Assembly: GCF_028769735.1 (NCBI RefSeq) | Contig: NC_088173.1 | Location: 14,448,038-14,512,037 of the forward strand | DNA from: Zonotrichia leucophrys gambelii | Lineage: Eukaryota; Chordata; Aves; Passeriformes; Passerellidae | DNA length: 64,000 nucleotides | Direction of reading: 5' to 3' | Part shown: piece after piece, positions 1 through 11,530 of the stretch | Layout of the letters: every line of letters begins with the position of its first letter | How positions within the stretch are numbered: position 1 is the first letter of the stretch | Made by a program: the position numbers and the translations under genes | The notes under the pieces: model-generated | The model's database searches: none | What the model was told of the DNA's origin: nothing | The model's input: only the letters and a program-made list of their open reading frames with translations

Positions 1-892
1 ACAGCAAAACAAAGAGCAATAAGAGAATTTGATAGGAACTTTCAGCCAGATGTCTGAATTCTAAACTTATATTCCATTGATGCTATGCCTAGGAATCCCT
101 CTTTGCTGATATATTTATACACTCAGCTCAACCAGTACTCGTGAGTCAGACCATGCTGCAGATTAGTGCCTAATTAAAATTCTCTATGACCATTTTTCCT
201 TAGATTCTTCCTGAATGCACTGCACTTCAGACCAGCTTGTATTTTTCAGTTCTAATTTCACTTTATTAGTTTCTGGCTATACAATTAATGATCTTTCCTT
301 GCCCTCTTCTATTAACATTTTGTCTCTAGTTGGCACTCAGAACACTTGCTATTTAGTATCATTGGGAAATCTTTAGTGCCATTTTTACTCATCCATATAA
401 CTAATAAGGATGTTAAATAAAATCGAGATTATAGGATATCCTCACGATGTTCTTCAATACAACTCCTCCTGGTCTGAACTATTAATCTTAATTTATTATC
501 ATGGAGTATTTCAAACCAAACAGGTCTGAGTTAATTTTTCAAGTAACATGTCTTAGGGGCAGTGTCAGACCTGAGGACAAATTGTGTGTACTGGTACAAC
601 AATGACAAAATTTAATTTATCATGAATTACGAGATAAGAGATAAAAATCTCATTAAACAATGTGTAAGACAACAATGAAAAGAAGGCATGTGGATACCAT
701 CAGAGATTCCAGATGACTGACAGTTCTGAGAATGATGAAAAGGAAAAGAAGTAAATATATGTACTCCACTGAAAAATACCTAAAGACCTTTAAAGCATTT
801 AATCTCATGACTTCAATTTTGTTTCCTTGTGTCCTAGAACACTCCCCACACCCCCTTCCCTGTCCTTTTGTTCCCCCATAACCTGAACCACT

Positions 893-1019
893 AAAATGCA
901 GTTCATTAGAGCATGGTGCTGGTAACACCAACATTGTGGGTTCAATCCTTGTGTGGGCCATCCACTGAAAAGCTGGGCTTGATGATCCTTGTGGGTCTCC
1001 TCCTACTAAGAATATCCTA
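893..1019 (+). mobile_element. tRNA-Ile-headed SINE with CR1-like tail (TguSINE1-like)
   Basis: The 5' part reads like a decayed tRNA-Ile: a TTAGAGCATGGTGCTGGTAA block (A-box side and anticodon arm) followed by a GTGGGTTCAATCC B box. The 3' part, GGGCTTGATGATCCTTGTGG then a CCT-rich stretch and AATATCCTA, resembles the 3' end of avian CR1 LINEs, which is the sequence CR1 reverse transcriptase uses. A second copy in reverse orientation at 16014-16130 has the same architecture. This head and tail combination is what I know as TguSINE1 of songbirds. No clear target-site duplication was found. It is not a functional tRNA gene: the acceptor stem is lost and the tail is fused. Confidence 0.7.
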
Positions 1020-4000
1020 GGAAATCAAAAGAACTCCTCCTTCTGTGAAATTACATGGCTGGTGACAGCCTGGCTGCCAGGTTCTAGCTCACCAGTACAT
1101 GCAATTTCCTTTGTGAAGTAACTGTGGCAAAGCAGAGATGGAGTAAGGACTGGGAAGTGTTTAGTAGGCACTAAAGCAGGACTACCAAAAAGCCACGCAA
1201 GGTACTTCCACATTGGCTAAGACTCAATTTGCCATGGGCCTCTTCAATATTCACAGGTTATTTCCAACCTTCTCACAAGCCAGTTGGATATGCAGGGAAA
1301 AATCCCATTTTCCTCTTCCCACCCTGACAGGAGCTGCAAGAGAAGACAAGATGCCTTAAAAGTCACTAGCATCTTCCACTAACTTATAGCACAAGTCCCT
1401 GTGTGTGCTTCCAATCACACTTCCATTTCATTTTGCTCTTGGTGAAAGAAAAAGGTGGAAGTGAGGCAGATTGTTTAGTTATGCTGCCTATACATGAATT
1501 GTGGTATCTATGCAGAAAACATGAGATGGAGGGAAAATCTGAAGAGTAAAAAAACCCTAACAAACACCTAATAAAAGTCACATCTATGCTCTGTACATGT
1601 GTTATATCTGGTCTTTACTAGTGCTAGCCTTGAGCATTGGGCACCTATTCCCTCAGGTACCTGTACAAAAGCAAAAGGTTCTGACATTGGCTTCTTGACA
1701 TTGTGGGGTAATAAAAACAATTTCTGTATGGCAGATACTTTTGTATAAGCTCTTCCTTCAAGTTCTAATGAATCATCATGAAATAAAGTCCTCAATTTAT
1801 AGGAGAATTATGCCACAGCACATTTGGTGTCTGTAGAGTGACATGTCCTACAATGAGACCTCCGAATGCAGAGAGTTCAAATACCTTTTCATTCAACCAG
1901 CTTTATTACATTATTTTTTCTCTTTCACAAGTTTGAATTCAGAGTTGGGCTCTAGATTTCCAAATTTGTAGGAAGGCATAGCCATTTTAACCTGAAAAGC
2001 CCATCAATCTGTAATTCCCATGTGGCTGGAGTAAAATCTTTTTTATTGTACATTACCTGGAGGATCCTTGATCAAGGACAACTGAAAATCAGTTTATGTT
2101 ATACTGAATGTCTTTCAGATCTTCCCACCACACAAATTATCATCACAAACTGTTATTAAGAAACATGAGAATCTTGATGTTCAAACGCACTATACAATTG
2201 CTGCTGTGAAATACATACTTCTCTATTTTGCATTTTCTGGTTCTCCCACAATATTTCCAATTTAGGGGTAAAAATTCTCAAATCTGAGTTTCTAATTCAG
2301 ATTCTTCAATTTCATTGTCAGTAGTAAGCATTAAATATATATACCTTGTCTTCATACTCTCTGCTTAAACTAAGAATTTAGCACTTTGTTTTTTATTATA
2401 TTAAACTCTGTGTTAAAAGATGAGCTGCTACTAATTTCAATAAATTCCCCTCCAAATTCTAACTAATCTGTAACTTTTAAGGGAAAAAGATTAGGAAACT
2501 TATCAAGATGCCTAAATACAGATACTACATGACTTGTATTTTTATAAGCAGACTTAGTGACATAAGGAAGCCCTCCAACTCAATCACATTTAAGAATCCT
2601 TTCCTCTCAGCTTCCAGTTCATTCTACTCTCCCTCTCACCTTAACAACTGTTTCATTTCCCTGCACATGTATTCAGATGTCCCTGTTCATTATAAGCCAT
2701 TTTGCTGCTCTTTCTAAAAACAATAAATGTAATAAATAAATTGTTCTGATAGCAGTGGGCAGTCAGACTGACTGCTGGAACAGTTCATATACTGAGCTGC
2801 ACCCTGAAGAAGAGGAACAAGTAGAATTATAGATGCTGTCTAAAAGAAGAGTTGTCTGATAGTCCTAAAATTTATCTCCTCCTGAATTTCACTACTTACT
2901 AACACACTGTTCTTAGAGAAATTAAATTATTCCTATTAAACTGTCCACAACAGTCCTCACTTGATCTGAATTTTTAAAGCTATTAGTAATATCTCCATGA
3001 GACCTTAGCTTCTGTGGTGAGCATCTGATAACTCATTGTACTAATTCTTTTTGCTCTTTTAGCTAATTGCAGAAAAGGACGCTAATTCCCATTGGTTAAC
3101 AAAACAAGCTAATCAAACCCAGCATCATAGAGTAATATAATTCTTCACACATATTCAGATACTCTAAATTTTAAGTGAGCCAATCAAATAAAATACATTG
3201 ATCAAATGAACTCATTCTAAAGGAAAACAATCAGATGTTTGAGTAGACTAAGATGATGTTAATTCAACTTACTATTCAAATAAAGTCAATATAACTGAAA
3301 GCAGTTCAATAATATAATTGTTTTCAGTCAGCACCTTTTTTATCCCTAAATGCTTCAGCAGTGATCCCCCATCCTCTGCCAACATAAACACTGGACAAAG
3401 TCATCTGGAATGTGGCACTGGACTTACTTTAAACCCATTAAGATTACATAGCATTGAAAGCTTACATGAAGATGCAAAAGAAAAGACAACTAGTGAAAAA
3501 ACCCCTTCTTTCTGTGAAAGTGCTACACATGCTTCATTACTGACCATTTTAGCTAAAGAAACTGCAATAATCAAACAATAGCATGCTAAAGGCCACAGTT
3601 AAATGATATTGACTTAGAATTGGAGAGATCCACATACTGCACTGCAATATTACACAACCATGCATATCGCCAAGTAGAAGCAAGTTGTAGCTCACTTACT
3701 ATATTCTGCTTTTCCCTGTTTTACAATGAACATACTTTCTCCCCACTAACAGGCCATCAGCATATCTTATGAGAAACCAACCATAAGCAAATCAGGTAGA
3801 TAATCCAAGCAATATTCATTTATGTGCTGAGTGAAAGGAATCTTTCTTCCAGTAGCACAAAGCCTCATTCTGCAGGTGGCTGTAGAAATGCAAGTCCACT
3901 ACCTAAACACCTGTGATCTTCTCCTTACCCAGCAGAGAAGCAACAAGTCTGACTTAAATTATGGCAGTCTCTATACATACAGTATCCATGGTTAGCAAGC

Positions 4001-5174
4001 TGAAGCACTTCTGAAAACAAGTCTAATCTTGTGGAGAGAAAGATCACTTGACAGCAGGAACTGCAAACAGTTCTACCACACATATACACTGAAGGGGTGA
4101 GTATCAGACATCTGCAGGTAGAGGAGAACAGTGGGAAGACAGAGGGAAAAGGAAAAAGAACACATACTTGCAGAGTGCGCTGTGTTTCCTCCTGCTTAGC
4201 AAAAGTCTTACAAAGAACAACTGTCTCAACAAATACCACGGTGCTAACTCTGGTCCTACTTGTAAACAAAATCCCTCTGATGTTGCTCTGCTAAAAGGCT
4301 GAGACTTGACTTGACAGAGGATCAGATGAAATTAATTTAGCTTGTCTGGGATGGAACAGGTTAAGGAACATTCCTGAAGGTTGGTAAACTCACTGACAAG
4401 CAACTGTTCAAAATTTCAGAAGCAGCAAAAGGACCAAAATCTAGAGGAATGATGAACACTTACTAGCTTCCTAAGAGATGCAAGCAGACCATCCCAATTA
4501 TTCAAAATTTTTAGCAGTTTTGTCTTGCTTTCGCATTTTTCATTTATAAAAGAAGGGTTGGAGGGTATAGTAATCTAAATATATTGACTTATTGAACTAA
4601 ATCAGGCTATCTTTTGGATAATGCATGGATTTTCTAACAGATTTCATATTCCTAGAGATAAAAGAAAGCATAGCATACCCTGATTATGACAATGCATGAC
4701 CATTTTTTGAGTTCTTCACAGATTAAATACTGAGCAAGTTGAACATGCAAAGACAAAGTTATCATCAATTTTAAAGAACTTAATCCAAATGTGTCAAATT
4801 CACATACATGAGTGCTCTCAGCACACTGGCCTTTTAGACATAACACCAAAACTCCACTCAAAGCTAAGAAGAGAAGCTCAAATTTAGTGCCATGCTTGGC
4901 AAAATCATTCTGTCCAATCAGCTGATGTGCGATCTGCAGAAAAATATTTCTCCATACCCCCTCTAGTGGTTCATCTGTAGGTGAGATTTTAACAATCAAA
5001 ACACAGGAATGGTTCTTAGAATATGAAGTGGCTTGTTCCAAGCTTTGCTGATCTACCTGAGAAGGGCTGTGAATTAAAAAAATTATTCTTCCAGTGTGCC
5101 TATGCCCATACCAAGAAAATCTGTTCAGTCATGCAACAGAAATGGAAACCTGTGGCTAATGTATTTTTTCATAT

Positions 5175-5305
5175 CAAAAGGAAAAAAAGAAAAAAATAAA
5201 GAAAAAAAAAGAAAAAAAAGAAAAACAAAGAAGAAAGAAGAAAAAGAAAAAAAAAGAAGAAAAGAAGAAAAAAGAAGATGAAAGAGAAAGAAAAAGAAAA
5301 AAAGT
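5175..5305 (+). repeat. Polypurine tract (A/G-rich, low complexity)
   Basis: About 130 bases are almost entirely A and G, as imperfect A(n)G and GAA units with only a few T or C interruptions. The complementary strand, which is the sense strand of the host gene, is a long polypyrimidine run. It lies about 630 bases downstream of the exon donor. The Lys-rich and Phe-rich open frames across it are products of the composition, not proteins. Confidence 0.9.
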
Positions 5306-5936
5306 AGTTTCTTTGGGCACAATGTTTAAGCAGGCATTGGTGTTTAAAGTACGTTGCTCCTTTTGCTTACTTATACTGGTTGGAAGGAAGAGAAATGTGG
5401 AAACACACATCTCAGAAGCCACCACTGCCTCATGTCATCTCTTTAGAGCTCTCTTCAGAGCTTTTTTCCACAGTCTTGAGTAAAAAAGTACTATCCAGTA
5501 AAAAAAAATCCTGCTCTCCTTCCCTTAGGAAATGAAAGGAATGGCTGGAACCTGCTGAACTTGACGAGGTAGTAAAAGACAACTTTTACATTATTCTGAA
5601 GCTAAATATCATGACAGTTTAACCAACTTCAGTCTACCCTTTAAAATGTACAACTAAAGGTTAGTCACTTGCTAAAAACTACATTACATCATAAATCATT
5701 AATAGCTACTGCTTCACATCAGCATTGCCTGTTAAACAACTTAGACAAGATTTTCTATATTAGCTCTTATTTTCTACTCTTGCTCATCTTACAGTAAAAT
5801 AGGACATTTTGTGGCATTTAAGGAAAAACCAGTTTAAAATACAGAGTCATTTTTCATATATTTTTGTTAGACAATTTCTTAAGAAGATGGAAAATAAAAG
5901 GGTATTTAAACTATGGACAAAGTGTCCTCTTCTTAC

Positions 5937-6146
5937 CATGACCTGGGACAGATACTGGATTATCACTGGTCTGCACTAGATATGAGCCGGCAGTATAGTC
6001 CTCATCTGTATCAGAGTCCTGAACTGGCTGGCTGGCATTATTACTTAATAACCACCTCTGGTTGTCATGGAGATTGGGTGATGGAGGAGGGGAGTGTAAA
6101 TGTTCAGTAACTGATGGACTAGATGAGGAGGATGGCATGGGAGGAC
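5937..6146 (-). CDS. TENM3: Internal coding exon of a teneurin (TENM3-like), cytoplasmic N-terminal domain
   Basis: Teneurins are large type II transmembrane cell-adhesion proteins that guide neuronal wiring; this exon would lie in their cytoplasmic N-terminal domain. Seen: a pyrimidine-rich acceptor ending TTTTTTTATAG just above 6146 and a GTAAGA donor below 5937. Between them are 210 bp with no stop: 2 bases of a split codon, 69 whole codons and 1 base, so the exon is phase 1 at both ends and can be skipped in frame. Residues 5-13 are a Ser run, 20-24 are PPPSP, 44-50 are the acidic DSDTDED, and 51-58 are YTAGSYLV. Known from memory: TENM2 has a similarly ordered segment (an ENGRPIPP start, then a DTNPDEEFSPNSYLL motif) before the STLRPPLPPP region. 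The exon's end joins naturally to the GQSTLQPLPPSHKQ continuation of TENM3, so I prefer TENM3. Teneurin membership is fairly secure; the paralogue is less so. No neighbouring teneurin exon is in the window. Confidence 0.72.
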
Positions 6147-8330
6147 CTATAAAAAAATAAAAAGCATTTAAAATATGGGTCAAAATACCATATGAAAAAC
6201 AAATAATTAATTTCTTGTATCAGCAAAAGGTGAATATTCTACTTCAAACAAGAAAAAAAGATGGACAAAGAAAATATGACAACTGCCTGAAATAAACTGG
6301 TTTAAGTGTTTTAGAAACCATAACAAAATGCCATGACTTGATATTTCAATGAACAGTTTTTATCATACAGGATTGCTTCTTTCAGTGGGACACTCCTGTC
6401 TAAAATCTACTAGTGAAACAGAGTAATACAAATAAAGCAGGCACAGAGACAGAGAAACAGGACCAGTTTTCCAAGCTCACCCATACAGGGAAACTCACTG
6501 CTGTAAATTTCTACCACAGGAGTTACGCTGACAGAACTTTTGGTTACCAGCAATGTTTCTCAGACACATATGCTATTTAAAACCTGTCAAAATGTTTCAC
6601 CTGTCAAACTTGTGTCCATCTGCACAAGTTGTCTTAAAAAATGCATACACAATTACTACAACTCATTCCTGCATCTTGAAAATATCTTAAAGTCATCATG
6701 GAGGAAGACAGATTTAAATAAAGCCTTAGGATATCATTACAATGCATTTAGTCCTTCAGTGAAACAATAATTAGACCAGAATGCAAGAGACAAAGAATTA
6801 CCTAATCCACCCAGTGAATACAAAGGTTCTCTATAGTCTTTAGTGAGCACAGATCTTACTCAGAGTAAGATTGCTGGACTACTTTAGAAATAAGTGTTGT
6901 TGCCTGTAGGTGGGGAATGTGCCAGAAAATGAAGCTTTATTACATAATTTATGATAAAACCAAAATTAGATTAATCTGCATGGTTACAATTCACAACTAT
7001 AAATCTAAATTTAAATTAGAGGAAAAGAGGCTTTTTTTCATCATATAATGATTTGGTTTTATGACACTTAGTAGTATAGTTATGCTGCAGAAGTGCTGTG
7101 CTTCTCAGTGTTAATAAATCATACTGGCACCAGTAGCTTGAATTACTTTCCCTCCATCTCTCTTGTACACTGCTAGAATCATGCTAATTATTAATTTTTT
7201 TCTTTCACATTCAGTTTATACCATCATATAGTATCTTAAATATCTCTAAAATATGTTGCTAAGTCCTTACCAATTGGCCTCCTTGAGAAGAAACCAATGA
7301 CAGCCTCACCACAAAATATTTACTTAATACTTCCACATATAATTCAGCCCTTCTTGTAGTGAACAGCACATATCATTATAATTTAAGATGGAGGCTTGGT
7401 CCTGGAAGGAAAGTGAGCACTTGCTATTAGTCAAGTAACTCCTGTGTAAAATCCAAGGTTTACAATAAGGGAAATAAAAAGTATGGAGGAATGACATTGT
7501 ACAGGGCTCAACTTGTGAATTTAGAAGTAGAGAATGGGCATATTTTGTAGTTCGAGATAAAATGCCAACAGGTTTTCTTGCTACACCTTGACTTTTTACA
7601 TTGCTTGCTTCAGTAGCCTGAATTTGTGGTTATTTCTTGATGGAATATTTAATGCATTATTTATGGTATACTTAAACTGATTTAAGTAGTAGTTATATTT
7701 CATTTTTTGAATAGTTCCAATAAAAAAAGTAGGGGGTTTTGTAATATTTATTTTTTATCTTGGAATAAACCTCCTTTACTTGCTTTGGACCTCTCTTAGA
7801 GGAAAGCTACAGTAATGTGTTCCAGATGTATATGTACTGTTTGAAGCAAGTCAACATTTCAGTAGTATCCTTGGACTTATATATAACACTTCTCAATATG
7901 CTTCCTTTCTCCTTCTCAATTTACACTCATTACCTTTCAGGCATAACAGAGCCCTGATTGCACAAATCATAATCAAATACAAAATATCATGCTGCCTGAA
8001 AATGTGTCGTGTCCAAGGTTCTTAATTGTTTTGTAAACTTCCCCATTTATTCAAATCTATTAATTGTCTCAGTGTGACATGGCTAGCTGACACTGCACTG
8101 CAGTGAGGAGTAGCCATGCAGAACATGCACCCTTGGTTTACTGAATTTCTCAGTTCAGAACACACTGCGCGTCAGGTGCGGGGTGGAAGTGCAAGGGTAT
8201 TGGCAAAGCTCCCACCACTGCACTCAGCAGGGACACATCTCTGCTACTGCAAAAATCAGTTGATTAGAGCTGTGAGACCACCAGGAAGTTATGCAACTTT
8301 TTATAAATAAACCTAATTCCAGCAGGCAGG
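6147..8330. other. AT-rich intron, nothing recognised
   Basis: No coding, RNA or repeat signature was recognised between the exon acceptor and the CR1 insertion. The short ORF at 6540-6770 has no supporting features. Confidence 0.5.
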
Positions 8331-9720
8331 TCTTAAAATCATTGAATCATTTAGACTGGAAAAGAATTTTAAGATCATTGAGTCCAACCTTAAACTCAGC
8401 ATTGCCACGTCCACCACTAAATCATGTCCCTAAATGCCACCTCTACATGTCTGTAAAACACCTCCAGGAACAGAGACTCAACCACTTCCCTGGGCAGCCT
8501 GTTCCAAGTTGTGATCACCCTTTAAGGGAAGAATTTTTTTCTAGTATTCAAGCTAAACTTTCCTGACACACTGCTAGCTCATGTTTAGCTGGCAGTCAAC
8601 CAGCATCTCCTTTTCTGCCAGACAGTTTCTAGCCAGTCTCCTCCGAGCCTGTAGCATTGCATGGAGTTGTGACCCAAGTGCAGGATCCAGAACTTGGCCT
8701 TGTTGAACATCAGACAAGTGGCCTCAGCCCATTGATCCAGTCTGTCCAGATCCCTCTGTGGAACCTTCTATCCCCAGTAGACCAAAATTCCTGCCCAATT
8801 TGGAGTCATCTGTGAGCTGAACAAGGGCATCTTCTCCAGATCTTCTCCAGATCACTGATAAAAAATGTGAACAGGACTAGCCCAGAGGAACTCTAGCCAG
8901 ACTGAGACTAGCCCCAGTACTGAGCCCAGAGGAACTCTGAGTAGCCACCATCCATCCACCACCACCTCTCTGGGCCTGCCCACCCAGTTTTTAACCCAGC
9001 AAAGAGGACACCCAGCCACACCATGGGAAGCCAGGCTCTCCAGGAGAATGTTGTGGGAGAAAGTGTCAAGAACTTTAAGTCTTGGTAGACAACATCCACA
9101 GCCTTTCCCTTATCCACTAAGGGGGTCAGTTTGTCACAGAAGGAGACTGGGTTGGTCAGGAGGAATGTGCCTTTTGTAAACCCCTGCTGGCTGGGCCTGA
9201 TCTCCTGTTTGTCCTGTACACGTTGCATGATGGCAACGGAGATGATCTGCTCCATGACCTTGGTACTGAGGTCAGGCTCACAACTCTGGACTTCCCTGGA
9301 ACCTCCTTCTGGCTCTCCCTGTAGGTAAGTGTCACATTATCCAACTTCCAGTCACCTGGGACATTCACACTGCTGCTGGTAAATGACTGGAAGTGGCTTG
9401 CTGAGCTCTTCTGCCAGCTCCCTCAGTACCCCAGGGTTGAGCCCCATAGATTTGTGGGTGTCTAAGTTGCATAGCAGGTCATTGACTACTTCTTCTTGGA
9501 TTACAGGTGCTTGTTCTGCTGCCTGTTCCTGTCTTCCAGCTCAAAGGGCTGGGGACCTTGAAGACAACTGGTCTTACTATTAAAGACTGAGGCAAAGAAG
9601 TAATTAAATTACCTCAGATTCTTCCTCATCCTTCCTCACTGTATTTTCCACCTTCACCCAATAAAGGATGGCTATTCTCCCCAGCCCTCCTTTTGCTTTC
9701 TTGTCACAAAGTTACATGGC
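8331..9720 (-). mobile_element. CR1 LINE, 5'-truncated, internally deleted, with RT relic
   Basis: CR1 is the dominant non-LTR retrotransposon of birds. The left edge (AATCATTTAGACTGGAAAAG, then AGATCATTGAGTCCAACC) is the hallmark complement of the CR1 3' region, so the element lies on the minus strand. Read on the minus strand, 9255 down to about 9030 encodes a decayed reverse-transcriptase segment: an MEQII block, then SQQGFTKG, then LVDKGKAVDVVYQD. These match the CR1 RT fingers motifs (VMEQI, QHGFTKGKSCLTN, VDKGRATDVIYLD). Distal sequence at about 9560-9700 (AACTGGTCTTACTATTAAAG, CCAATAAAGGATGG) also matches CR1. Compared with the consensus I remember, several hundred bases are missing near 8560, where AAGCTAAACTTTCCTG jumps to ACACTGCTAGCTCATG. 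There is also a small local duplication around 8880-8940 and another near 8832. Stops and frameshifts show it is dead. Confidence 0.9.
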
Positions 9721-11453
9721 CTGCAGAGAAAAGGGAGCCAGCTATACGATGAGCCAATTTTTCACAAGAACCCTAGGCCAACCAGCTGGGACACCTATTT
9801 CTGTACATCTTCATCCAGAACCAGCAGATTTTTGCAGTGAGCTCCTCTTTGATTCCAAGTGAAAAGACAGATAGCTATCTATACTGCCATTTATAGAATA
9901 AGCTACACATTAAGAAAAAAACTACTTAAAACACTTTCTAGAGGAATCGTAAATGATGTGCATATTCCTTTCAAATTCTTTTTTTATATGAAATGAAAGG
10001 CATTTAAAATATTTGGCAATATCACCTCTTGAAGTCTGTACAAACTCATTTGTAAATCATAAAAATAATTAAGTATAACAAAAGTCAATTAGATTGATTA
10101 TGACACTTTTTCCATATAGCTTAGAAGCACACAACACTACGAATATTTCATTCTAAGAAAACTCAAAAAATAATACTTCTGATTTTCTCCCCATTCTGCT
10201 TCTTTTGGTATCCACCTAGCAAAACATTTGGTTCTTCTGCTTTGACTTTCATGCCTGTATTTTAAAAAAGCAGAAGTTCTTGTTTTTAATATGTGAACTT
10301 GATTCAACAATAAGGTATTTTTTTCACAGGCAAATATACTGGACTTAAGAGTACTTAAATCTCATGGTTTAGGTCAGTTATAAGGAAAAAGACCCTTGAT
10401 TTTGTTAGCATTTTCATAATTGAAAACATATGACTTTAAATGACCTTTCTGTACTTCAAAAAAATTAGCTTATGTGAAGATGCAAAATACAGCCAAACTC
10501 CAGCAAGAACAGATTCAATACAGCAATATGTGAAGAGATGAATACATTTGGATATGAATACATAAGGATATGAGTCCCCAAAGAAAGTAAAATACAATGA
10601 AAATAGGTTGTAAGAGGAACATTAAAAAAGAAATACACCTGAGTTAATAACAGATACATTAAATACATTTGTACAAAGTAATTACATAAAAAAATCTGCA
10701 GTGTTTTCTGCCACAATCAGCACTGATTTAAAACGTGGCACAAATGACAAGTTGGAAGCAGAACTGATGTCACATATTGAAAAGTTCAGTGGAACAAGTA
10801 TGGTAAGTGCAACCCATAAAAAGATAGCAAATAAATAACAGGGAAGACTGCAACAATGGACTGGTAGTAATGTACAGAAATTTCTATTTTAAGTACATTA
10901 AGGCTCAACTAAGTCTAAAGCTGAGCCTCTGTCAATTGGTGCTACCCAACTTCCCCAGTTTACAGTTATGTACAAGTTGCCTTGCCTTAAAAAAAAAAAA
11001 AAAGGAAGAAGCTATTCACAGCATTTAAGCTTATTTACATGGTATTTCAAAGAATGAACCCAACAACTGCTCAGCTTTCATCCTCTATGGGTCACCAGCT
11101 GCAAGAGAGAAACACTTTGCTTCAACAACACCACTGAGTGCCAGGATGAACTGCATCTCCATTAGATGTATTTTAGAGAAAGCAGTGCTACAGACTTTTA
11201 GAAAATGGCATTTAAGAGAAAAGTAGGATGGGAGAGAAGCAGTAGTCATGACCTCCTGCTGTTGCAGGGTGGGTGAGCTGAAATAGATGACCCAGAGTCT
11301 CTGAGGAGCCTTAAAACACGTGCACTTATGAAATCTTCCTGCTAGATTCAAACTCTTAAAGCAGAGAGACTTTGCTGGCAATGACACTAAGAAGAAAGAA
11401 AAAAAAACTTGTTTATTTTCTATTCTTATTATAAATTAGATTTTTCTGACTAT
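9721..11453. other. AT-rich intron, nothing recognised
   Basis: Only an A15-type run near 10988-11002 and unremarkable AT-rich sequence are visible. ORFs at 10465-10716 and 11085-11387 (minus) lack domains. Confidence 0.45.
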
Positions 11454-11530
11454 AATTCATGAAGCAATGAAAACTTTCTTGAGCTGAAATATGATCTTAA
11501 AAATGTGTAGTTTTCATTGCTTCATGAATT
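11454..11530. repeat. Perfect 22-bp inverted repeat, 33-nt loop
   Basis: The arm at 11454-11475 (AATTCATGAAGCAATGAAAA, then CT) is the exact reverse complement of 11509-11530. The spacer is 33 bases. An RNA transcribed from either strand would fold into a 22-bp mismatch-free hairpin. The stem is miRNA-sized but lacks the bulges and roughly 30-bp stem usual for a pri-miRNA. A template-switch mutation or the ends of a tiny foldback element are alternatives. The flanking bases do not extend the pairing. Confidence 0.85.

Larger units (their letters stand above)
1..5936 (-). other. Intron 3' of the teneurin exon (partial)
   Basis: This is AT-rich sequence downstream of the exon donor in the gene's minus sense. 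It begins with GTAAGAAG at 5936-5929 and no following exon is visible. It holds one plus-strand SINE (893-1019) and a polypurine tract (5175-5305). ORFs of up to about 130 codons occur on both strands, for example 4652-5041 and 3925-4269. They lack recognisable domains and flanking splice signals, and I treat them as chance. The next teneurin exon, which should begin with a codon completed by the trailing G and then encode a QSTLQPLPP-like stretch, must lie before position 1. Confidence 0.65.

Noticed and set aside
5096..5425. Lys-rich and Phe-rich small proteins
   Set aside because: They are produced by translating the polypurine/polypyrimidine tract.
5937..6146. Assignment of the exon to TENM1, TENM4 or TENM2
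   Set aside because: TENM1 and TENM4 lack a comparable segment as I remember them. TENM2 has a related segment with a different wording and a poorer downstream junction, though it is not formally excluded.
8908..9583. Several ORFs of 65-115 codons in both orientations
   Set aside because: All lie inside the decayed CR1; the minus frame is a broken RT fragment and the others are its shadows.
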